Below the pieces are notes generated by a model. That model was not told where the DNA came from and ran no database searches. It saw nothing but the letters and a program-made list of their open reading frames with translations. Positions 53,933 to 61,310 of a stretch of 64,000 bases of DNA are shown here, piece after piece. The DNA comes from Paenibacillus sp. RC334. GTDB lineage: Bacteria; Bacillota; Bacilli; Paenibacillales; Paenibacillaceae. The stretch spans positions 2,232,001 through 2,296,000 of the forward strand of contig NZ_CP125370.1 in NCBI RefSeq assembly GCF_030034735.1, in the 5' to 3' direction. Each line of letters begins with the position of its first letter. Position 1 is the first letter of the stretch. The translations under genes were made by a program, and so were the position numbers.

Positions 53933-54208
53933 ATGGCAGGACGTATTTTAATTACCCCGGAACAGGTCGATCAGGTAGCCAACCAATTTAAACAAAGCGG
54001 TGAACAAAGCCAGCAGATCGTTTCCAGCTTGACACAATCCATCTCAGGCATGGAAGGTCAATGGGAAGGTATGACCAAACAACGTTTCTTTCAAGAGTTT
54101 CAGGAAGCCAGCAAACAAATGCAAGCTTTCGTAACGACTTTGAACAGCATCAGCCAGGAACTGACGGCTATCGCTAATAAATTCCGTACTGTTGACCAAA
54201 CGAAGTAA
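53933..54208 (+). CDS. esxA: WXG100-family protein EsxA-like
   Basis: The 91-aa helical-hairpin protein carries the WXG motif as W44-E45-G46 (GQWEGMTKQRFF) between two amphipathic helices. It is of the size and type secreted by type VII systems, normally as a dimer recognised by the ATPase's third domain. RBS AAGGAGG precedes ATG 53933. A promoter-like element lies upstream and a hairpin terminator downstream, giving a separate short transcript. Confidence 0.93.
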   Translation: MAGRILITPEQVDQVANQFKQSGEQSQQIVSSLTQSISGMEGQWEGMTKQRFFQEFQEASKQMQAFVTTLNSISQELTAIANKFRTVDQTK

Positions 54209-54311
54209 GATGCGAGATAGGCATCACCTTATAATATACCACTCTATGAGGAAGCAATATATATGAACCATTTCTTGTGGTTTGTACATTTGGTATAGTG
54301 GTTATCAGGAG

Positions 54312-54344
54312 AAACCGGGCGATCTTCGGATACCCGGTTTTCTT
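54312..54344 (+). terminator. Terminator after esxA
   Basis: AAACCGGG (54312-54319) pairs with CCCGGTTT (54333-54340), followed by TCTT. Confidence 0.7.
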
Positions 54345-54415
54345 GCCATCCACAGATTGTATATAATAGGGTGTGGAAACTAGCATACTGAACGATGTAA
54401 GGAGAGGGATGTTCC

Positions 54416-56440
54416 ATGTCTTTTCAACCGAATCCGGGAGACGAATTGATCATAAACGGCACAGCCTATGTGGTTGGGCGACATCCTGCTGCACCCGGTT
54501 TGGCTTATGCTCAAGCAGGGCGGCAGGGGATCGTATACCAGTTGAATGCCAAAAGCGGAGTGCCGCATGAGGCTAAAGCCCTTAAAGTGTTTTTTCCAAA
54601 GTTCCGTATCCCGGCTATGGTTTATCAATCAGAGCATATGGAAGCGTATGGGGATATCCCCGGGTTGCAGGTATGCAAGCGTGATGTGCTCACTCCAGAA
54701 AGAAACGGAAGTCTGATCGCCGAGCAGCCTGATTTGCTATATGCAGTGCTGATGCCATGGATTCATGGGACAACATGGTTCGATTGCCTCACAGCTCAGC
54801 AGCAGCTTGAGGCTTCCGATAGTCTGGCTTTGGCCAGAGCGCTGGCAGGGATCGGCTCAGCTATGGAGCAAAAAGGACTGGCACACTGTGATTTATCTGC
54901 GCCGAATGTCATGCTTCCGTTTTTTTCTGAAGTGGAACTGCCTGAAGGCACATCAGCTGTAGAATTGGTCGATGTGGAACAAATGTACAGTACCAAAATG
55001 GATCGTCCGGATGCTCTATTAGCGGGTTCGCCGGGGTATGCTGCGCACCGTACCGTTCACAGCGGATTATGGAGCGCGTATGCGGATCGTTTTGCAGGGG
55101 CCGTTATTATCGGCGAAATGCTGGGATGGTCAGACCGTGTGGTGGTCGATAAAGCGTGGGGCGAAAGTTATTTTGACCAGCATGAAATGCAGACGCCTTG
55201 CGAACGTTATTATATTTTACGCAAGTCGCTGGAAGCCCGTTGGGGAAGCAAAGTGGTGGAGCTGTTTAGCCGTGCCTGGGACAGCCAGGATCTGAGCAGT
55301 TGCCCTACCTTTGGTGAATGGCTGGTTGTACTCAATGCACTTACTGAGCAAGAGATTCCTGTTGAAGTAGAGACGGTGGAAACCGAGGCGACAGAGGCAG
55401 CAGCATTAGCTACTGGCGAGTCCGGGGAAGCTGCATCCTCCTTGGTTGCACCGCTCCAAGCGGAACAAGCTGCGATACTGAACCAGGCGATTGAGGAGCA
55501 AGGGGAGCGTGGGGTGACGGACAAGCTGTTCCGACAGGCACGTGAACTGGAGAAGCAAAACAAGCCTGCTGCGGCCCTAGAGGTATATCGGTCGTTGTAT
55601 CATTTTGTAGAAGACGGCAGCCCTCTGCATGTGGAGGTATCGGCTGCCATTATGGGGCTGGAGGAGCAGTTGAACCCCAAGCCGCCTGAGCAGCCTGAAA
55701 AATCAGCAGCCTGGTACCGCTCCAAAACGTTCATTGTGACAACGGCGGCGGCTGTCGTTCTGCTGGCTGTTGGCATTCCAGCCGTGAATATTCTGGCTGA
55801 TCAGTCCAATCAGCGGCAAATCGAGGCAACCAAGCAGGAAGAAGCCGCAAAGGCGGCGAAAGCGAAGCTGGCTGCCGAGCAGGAGGCCTCTCAAAAGGCA
55901 CTGACGGAGAAGCAGCGGCAGGAAGCTGAGCAGCAGGCCAAACAACAGGCTCTTGCTGCCCAAAAGCAGCAGGAAGAGCAGAAAAAACAACAGGCCCTTG
56001 TAGCTCAGCAAGTTAAATATGAAGCCTACCTTGCTCAAAAGGAACAAAACAAGCAGGCGGCCGCCAAGCTGGCAAAGCAGAAAGCGTATGATCAGCAGGC
56101 GAAATACGAAAAATATTTAGCCTGGAAAAAGAACGAGGCTGCCCGCGCAGCGCAGGAAGAGGCAGCACGTAAGGCGGCGGCAGAGGCGAAGCAAAAGCAA
56201 AAAGCATCAATTCATGCAAGTAACAAACAAAATGTTCTCCAGCTTATTTCCCTGTATAACAAGGCTTATGCTTCTCAGGAGGGCGGAAGCACGGCGAAGG
56301 CGAAGGGTTTTGCCAATCGTTTTAGAGCGTTGTACGAAAGTAATTCTTCCTATTATCGTTCGGTAGGCGAAGTTGGTTATCGCGCTTCCTCTATCTATAA
56401 CTTTTTGAGCGATACGAATTTCAGACTGCCTAAAATTTAA
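54416..56440 (+). CDS. Transmembrane Ser/Thr kinase-like protein of the type VII locus
   Basis: The 674-aa protein has a cytosolic kinase fold (~1-310), one membrane helix (~435-460, TFIVTTAAAVVLLAVGIPAV), a Lys/Gln/Ala-rich coiled coil (~465-600) and a short C-terminal domain. Kinase landmarks: Lys in EAKALKVFF, catalytic loop HCDLSAPN (His157, Asp159, Asn164), DVE in place of DFG in VELVDVEQM, and GSPGYAAHR in place of GTPGYMAPE. The layout kinase fold-membrane helix-extracellular helical part is that of EssB/YukC, which is a pseudokinase; here the catalytic residues are present. vWA and PP2C genes follow. Start ATG 54416 follows AAGGAGAGG. Confidence 0.82.
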   Translation: MSFQPNPGDELIINGTAYVVGRHPAAPGLAYAQAGRQGIVYQLNAKSGVPHEAKALKVFFPKFRIPAMVYQSEHMEAYGDIPGLQVCKRDVLTPERNGSLIAEQPDLLYAVLMPWIHGTTWFDCLTAQQQLEASDSLALARALAGIGSAMEQKGLAHCDLSAPNVMLPFFSEVELPEGTSAVELVDVEQMYSTKMDRPDALLAGSPGYAAHRTVHSGLWSAYADRFAGAVIIGEMLGWSDRVVVDKAWGESYFDQHEMQTPCERYYILRKSLEARWGSKVVELFSRAWDSQDLSSCPTFGEWLVVLNALTEQEIPVEVETVETEATEAAALATGESGEAASSLVAPLQAEQAAILNQAIEEQGERGVTDKLFRQARELEKQNKPAAALEVYRSLYHFVEDGSPLHVEVSAAIMGLEEQLNPKPPEQPEKSAAWYRSKTFIVTTAAAVVLLAVGIPAVNILADQSNQRQIEATKQEEAAKAAKAKLAAEQEASQKALTEKQRQEAEQQAKQQALAAQKQQEEQKKQQALVAQQVKYEAYLAQKEQNKQAAAKLAKQKAYDQQAKYEKYLAWKKNEAARAAQEEAARKAAAEAKQKQKASIHASNKQNVLQLISLYNKAYASQEGGSTAKAKGFANRFRALYESNSSYYRSVGEVGYRASSIYNFLSDTNFRLPKI

Positions 56441-56514
56441 TTATTCATATTTTCAGATATGGATTGAATGACAGAAGTAGTTTAGAAGGTAACTGAGGGG
56501 AGCATGTGTAAACG

Positions 56515-57267
56515 ATGAATTATACGATACAGGCTTCACAACGTACCCCCGCCCTGATCATTTACCTGATTGACATTAGCGCGTCAATGAACATGCTTAT
56601 GGAGGGGCGGCGGCGAATTGATGTCGTATATGAAGCTATATCACTGGCGATCCGGCAGATGGTTTTCCGTTCGACGAAAGGGAATCGGCTGACTGCACGC
56701 TACCGGATTGCGATTTTGGCTTATAGTGACGACGTATATGATCTGCTCAACGGTGTGAAGGGGATTGATGAAATCGCAGCGATTGGTTCTTTGCCCGATT
56801 TGACGCCCAAACGGTTTTCAGATTCGGCAAAAGCTTTCTTGCAAGCCGAACGAATTTTACAGGCAGAGCTGCCGGGGATGCAGGATTGCCCTGCGCCTTT
56901 GGTTTGTCATATGACAGATGGTGTTTCCACAGGTGATGATCCAGAACCGATTGCGAAGCGTATTATGAGCATGAGCGTACCGGACGGCAATGTACTGGTG
57001 GAAAACATATTTTTATCGGACAGACTACTGGAAACGCCTATTCAGGACCCACGCCGCTGGAAAGGTCTTACGCATAATACGCCGTTACAGGATGAACATG
57101 CTGTGAAATTGCGTAATATGTCTTCTGTACTTCCTGAAAGCTATCGGGAAATGCTGTTTGAGGCAGATTATCAGCTAGGTGAGGGAGCAGTTATGATGCT
57201 GCCTGGAACCTGTCCGGAACTGGTGTCCATCGGTTTTCAAATGTCGGCCGCAACGCCTGTACGGTAA
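56515..57267 (+). CDS. von Willebrand A domain protein
   Basis: The 250-aa protein has a complete vWA fold with the metal-ion site DISAS at residues 20-24 and VCHMTDGVSTGD further on. There is no signal peptide, so it is cytosolic. RBS GAGGGGAG is upstream of ATG 56515. It lies 74 nt after the kinase gene and 12 nt before the phosphatase gene. vWA proteins paired with kinase and PP2C genes commonly act as scaffolds or substrates (family knowledge, e.g. TerY-type clusters). Confidence 0.85.
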   Translation: MNYTIQASQRTPALIIYLIDISASMNMLMEGRRRIDVVYEAISLAIRQMVFRSTKGNRLTARYRIAILAYSDDVYDLLNGVKGIDEIAAIGSLPDLTPKRFSDSAKAFLQAERILQAELPGMQDCPAPLVCHMTDGVSTGDDPEPIAKRIMSMSVPDGNVLVENIFLSDRLLETPIQDPRRWKGLTHNTPLQDEHAVKLRNMSSVLPESYREMLFEADYQLGEGAVMMLPGTCPELVSIGFQMSAATPVR

Positions 57268-57279
57268 GGAGGAAAACGC

Positions 57280-58116
57280 ATGAATCCACTGCTGTCTCTG
57301 CTCCCCACGAGCAAAAGGAAGGGAATAAATGCACGGCTGGCGCAGCGTTTTGCCTACATCAGCTCTCAGACGGGCGATCAGCCACTATCGACGCATCATA
57401 GCCGATTTATGTGCCGTTATGGTTACGGAAGGTCTGCCGAATCTGCCAGTATGGGTGAAAGCGGACAGGATTTCGCCGCAGTGCGTATTCATAAATCCGT
57501 CTGTTGTTTTGTTCTGTGTGATGGTGTCGGGCTTAGTTACCAGGGAGATTTTGCAGCCCGCTATTTGGGTTCCTCTTTGCTGGATTGGATGGAACAGGGG
57601 CAGGATCTGTCTGCCGATAAGCTGGGGCTGTACCTCGAACGCTTGGCGGGTACAGCTGCGGAGGAACTGGATCGGCAGCCTTTACACCATGAATCGGGCT
57701 TGATGCGTTCGGTGCTGGAGGATAAACGTCGTCAGGGAAGCCAGTCGATGTATATTTGCGGTAAAATCGAACTGCCAAAGCGCGGCACCCGCGGGCGTCT
57801 CAGACTTGCCTGGCAAGGAGATTCACGATTGCGGCTGTGGAACGGGACGGAGGAGATCAGCGAATTGTTTGATCATACCTTTTCCACAGCGGAACGCTGG
57901 TCCACAAACCGCGGGCCGATTGGAGGTAAGCCTCATTGGTACGAAAGAAGTATACCCGCAGATATGCCGATGAGATTACAGGTATATAGTGACGGATTAT
58001 CCGATTTGGACCCTATTCGTGAGCCTGTCCCTGATGAGCAGATACAGGTTTTGCTGGATGCCTCCCATACCGGAGGGCTTGATGATGATGCGGCATTTAT
58101 TGAATTGCAGTGGTAA
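57280..58116 (+). CDS. PP2C-type protein phosphatase
   Basis: The 278-aa protein has the PP2C motifs: GQDFAAVRI, CDGVGLSYQGDFAA (Asp81-Gly82), WQGDSRLRLW, YSDGLSD and the C-terminal GGLDDDAAFIEL. These supply the metal-binding Asp residues, so it should be an active Ser/Thr phosphatase. RBS AAGGAGG lies before ATG 57280. It ends the type VII locus and probably opposes the kinase encoded two genes upstream (inference from neighbourhood). Confidence 0.87.
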   Translation: MNPLLSLLPTSKRKGINARLAQRFAYISSQTGDQPLSTHHSRFMCRYGYGRSAESASMGESGQDFAAVRIHKSVCCFVLCDGVGLSYQGDFAARYLGSSLLDWMEQGQDLSADKLGLYLERLAGTAAEELDRQPLHHESGLMRSVLEDKRRQGSQSMYICGKIELPKRGTRGRLRLAWQGDSRLRLWNGTEEISELFDHTFSTAERWSTNRGPIGGKPHWYERSIPADMPMRLQVYSDGLSDLDPIREPVPDEQIQVLLDASHTGGLDDDAAFIELQW

Positions 58117-58127
58117 ATGGAATAAGA

Positions 58128-58173
58128 AAAGGACGTATGCATCCATACTGATGGCTGCATAACGTCCTTTTTT
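58128..58173 (+). terminator. Terminator at the end of the type VII locus
   Basis: AAAGGACGTATGCA pairs with TGCATAACGTCCTTT (one bulge), then T-run to 58173. Confidence 0.8.
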
Positions 58174-58363
58174 GATGAATACATAGAAAGAAACTAAAGG
58201 TCAACAAGAAAGGAGAAGAAAAGGTGCGATAATGGGTGTATGATTGGTCCTTTTCTTGAATATCGCAAAGGAATAGCAAAAAATGCGCAAAAATGGTGAT
58301 TATAAAGTATACCTTTTTGGGTAATCTTGTGATTATACAGGATACTGAAAGGGAGCGATACAT

Positions 58364-59173
58364 ATGAGCTACACATTGGCAGGAGGCGCGCGCTTTGAAG
58401 GCAAAACGGCTCTGATCACGGGGGCTGGTTCTGGTATTGGCAAGGCAACAGCTATTCAAATGGCCAGAGAGGGAGCAAATGTTGCTCTTTTTGATGTCAG
58501 TAATGAACGGATTGTAGAGACGGAGAGAGAGATTAATGCTATACGTGAAGGTGCCGCTCGGGCTTTTGACGTGGATATTGCCGATCCGGTGCGTGTGGAA
58601 AAAGCAGTTTTGGAAGCAGTTGAACTGTTTGGCGGACTGCATATCATTTTTGCCAATGCGGGGATTAACGGGGTGGTCGGACCGATTGAGGATTTGAGCA
58701 TCGAGGATTGGCGGCAGACGCTGTCTACGAATCTGGACGGCACTTTCCTGACGGTGAAGTATACCGTACCGCATTTGAAAAAAAACGGTGGCGGCAGCAT
58801 TATCATTACAAGCTCTATTAATGGAAATCAGCGCTTTACCAGCTTTGGAATGTCAGCCTACAGTACGTCCAAGGCAGGTCAAACCGGTTTTGCTAAAATG
58901 GCTGCGCTGGAGCTAGCCAAGTTCCGTATTCGTGTCAATGTCATCTATCCGGGAGCTATTTCGACGAATATTGATGAAACAACGGAGAAATCCGAAAGGT
59001 TAAAGCAGATTACCATCCCCGTTCAGTTTCCCGAAGGAGGGCAGCCGTTGGCTGATGGGCCCGGTCAACCCGAGCAGGTAGCTGATTTGGTGACATTCTT
59101 GGCTTCCGATCATTCGCGTCATATTACTGGTGCGCAAATTGTGATTGACGGGGCGGAATCCTTATTGTTTTAG
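58364..59173 (+). CDS. Short-chain dehydrogenase/reductase
   Basis: This 269-aa SDR has TGAGSGIGKA near residue 19, the NAG motif (FANAGINGV), the catalytic Ser (ITSSINGN) and Tyr-Lys (YSTSKAG). Asp (FDVSNERI) at the end of the second strand suggests NAD(H) preference. The substrate is unknown. RBS GAAAGGGAGCG precedes ATG 58364. It is isolated between the type VII terminator and the CRISPR leader and belongs to neither system as far as can be seen. Confidence 0.88.
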   Translation: MSYTLAGGARFEGKTALITGAGSGIGKATAIQMAREGANVALFDVSNERIVETEREINAIREGAARAFDVDIADPVRVEKAVLEAVELFGGLHIIFANAGINGVVGPIEDLSIEDWRQTLSTNLDGTFLTVKYTVPHLKKNGGGSIIITSSINGNQRFTSFGMSAYSTSKAGQTGFAKMAALELAKFRIRVNVIYPGAISTNIDETTEKSERLKQITIPVQFPEGGQPLADGPGQPEQVADLVTFLASDHSRHITGAQIVIDGAESLLF

Positions 59174-59418
59174 TGCTAAAGAATTCTCTGTGAGGGAAAA
59201 ATGTTTTGTGGTATCCTGAGTGTAACGTCTTGGTTAAGGTGCGAATGTGAAGCTCACATAAAAACCCCGGATCCTTCGCACCTCGAAATTTGTCGAAAAG
59301 GATTATAATCCACTTTCTATAATAGAAGTCAAGGGTGGATTCAAGCTTTTTTAGCATCGTTTTTTGCGGAAATGTATGGAATTGATATCATTAGAGTATC
59401 AATTGCTGTATTTTCGCT
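59174..59418 (+). promoter_or_regulatory. CRISPR leader region
   Basis: The 245 bases before the first repeat hold no gene. Two -10-like TATAAT sites (59304-59309 and 59318-59323) and an 8-bp inverted repeat AATTGATA/TATCAATT (59380-59387 and 59397-59404), 15 nt before repeat 1, are visible. The leader side is assigned because the worn repeat is at the other end. Confidence 0.55.
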
Positions 59419-60932
59419 GTCGCACTCTATATGAGTGCGTGGATTGAAATTCGCCTCCACTGTAATTTTTGCGAAAGGTTGTCAATGGTCGCACTCTATA
59501 TGAGTGCGTGGATTGAAATATCAACGGTCAATGTGAGTGTACCGGATAACGTGGTCGCACTCTATATGAGTGCGTGGATTGAAATTTCTTGCCCCCGCAG
59601 ATAAGTGACCTCGATTGTGTCGTCGCACTCTATATGAGTGCGTGGATTGAAATTTTGCATAATCTACGTAACGTATACGCCGACATATGTCGCACTCTAT
59701 ATGAGTGCGTGGATTGAAATTTGTTCCTCTCGGTTGTATCCCGCATGGTTTCGGGTCGCACTCTATATGAGTGCGTGGATTGAAATAACAAGCAGGATCA
59801 GGAGCCGCAGGACCTACCGTTCAGGTCGCACTCTATATGAGTGCGTGGATTGAAATAGAAAAATAATTAATTTAATTAAATAAATAAAAGTCGCACTCTA
59901 TATGAGTGCGTGGATTGAAATGCTACTGGATATGCTCCAAGCTATTCGGAGAGCAGGTCGCACTCTATATGAGTGCGTGGATTGAAATAAGTTTTCGTTT
60001 GAGAATATGAGGCGTGCCTCCGTCGCACTCTATATGAGTGCGTGGATTGAAATTGCCTACGAGCTGAAACCGGATCCAGCGGCTCGTATAGTCGCACTCT
60101 ATATGAGTGCGTGGATTGAAATTCCCAACGATCCAGACCCCACGTCGCGGAACTAATGTCGCACTCTATATGAGTGCGTGGATTGAAATTAGAAATAACT
60201 CTAAATAAAATTCGTCTTTTACGAACGTCGCACTCTATATGAGTGCGTGGATTGAAATATCAGCGCTCCAAAAGCCGCCTATTCGTTTTACGATCGTCGC
60301 ACTCTATATGAGTGCGTGGATTGAAATAGCTCGGAGCGCTCCAGGTACGTGCAGGGGAGCTGGGTCGCACTCTATATGAGTGCGTGGATTGAAATCGGTT
60401 GTCTGATGCTTGTGGAGTAGGCCACATTTTCGTCGCACTCTATATGAGTGCGTGGATTGAAATATTTTCACTTTATAGAAGACGACGAAATTATTTGTCG
60501 CACTCTATATGAGTGCGTGGATTGAAATAGATGAACAATATCGCAATGACAAGAAAGATAGAGTCGCACTCTATATGAGTGCGTGGATTGAAATATCTTG
60601 GATGTGCCGCCTGTTATTGACTATTTTGGTCGCACTCTATATGAGTGCGTGGATTGAAATTTCTTGCTCGTCGCACATCTTTTGGAATTGCTCGTGTCGC
60701 ACTCTATATGAGTGCGTGGATTGAAATCGCCACCTCGAGTGTTTTTCTTACCGTCTGAATCTAACGTCGCACTCTATATGAGTGCGTGGATTGAAATTAT
60801 TATTACCTGTCGAACCTGGAAACAGCGGAAGAAGTCGCACTCTATATGAGTGCGTGGATTGAAATTAACTGTTATAGTTACTGTTAAATTTTGAATATTA
60901 AGTCGCACCTATATGAGTGTGTGGATTGAAAT
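59419..60932 (+). CRISPR. Type I-C CRISPR array, 23 repeats and 22 spacers
   Basis: The 32-bp repeat begins GTCGCACTCTATATGAG and ends TGCGTGGATTGAAAT, a type I-C repeat with a CGCACTC/GAGTGCG stem. Repeats 1-22 are identical as read, from 59419-59450 to 60834-60865. Repeat 23 (60902-60932) lost one base and has a C-to-T change, so the leader is on the left. Spacers are 33-38 nt (22 in all). Spacer 7 (59857-59889) is nearly all A/T. Apparent protein-coding frames with repeated MSAWIEI are translations of the repeat. cas3 follows 378 nt downstream in the same direction. Confidence 0.97.
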
Positions 60933-61310
60933 CGTGGAGGGTGTAAGCGAGGGATAGGAACTTAGGTCCCATTCTCTGTTGTATAGAGAGTTCGTGAGTT
61001 GAAAATGGGATAGGCAGTTTCATTTAATTTGGGTATACGCCAAGAATCCTCAGAGGGAAGCCTCTGGGGATTCTTAAATGCTTGATTCAGCTTAACTATT
61101 GAATTTTTCTTTTAATTTATTTTTTTGGAGGAAAAGGTAAATAAATGTCAAAAGAGTAAAAGTAAATATATCTTTGTTCCTTTTTATCAACATATTGGTA
61201 AACAGATCTTAGTTCATAAGCATCGTTCAGCAGAACGTAAAGCCAACATTGAACAAAAGTATAGGCATATTCAGACGAACACCCCAACCATTGAATAAGG
61301 AGATTAAAAC
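60933..61310 (+). other. Region between array and cas3, with a fossil repeat
   Basis: These 378 bases hold a 33-nt spacer-like segment (60933-60965), then a diverged repeat (60966-61006: GTCCCATTCTCT, loop, AGAGAGTTCGTGAGTTGAAAAT). A 15-bp hairpin follows (61042-61075). The stretch after it is AT-rich. A 57-codon frame starting TTG 61122 has no RBS and is not accepted. Confidence 0.6.
61042..61075 (+). terminator. Hairpin after the array
   Basis: AAGAATCCTCAGAGG (61042-61056) pairs with CCTCTGGGGATTCTT (61061-61075) using a G-U pair. The tail is not T-rich, so termination is only possible; it may bound the pre-crRNA. Confidence 0.5.

Noticed and set aside
59638..60724. Open frames with recurring MSAWIEI segments
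   Set aside because: They are translations of the CRISPR repeat and change with each spacer; no RBS or family.
61122..61295. TTG-started 57-codon frame before cas3
   Set aside because: No RBS upstream and no recognisable family; perhaps a remnant of something, but not supportable.
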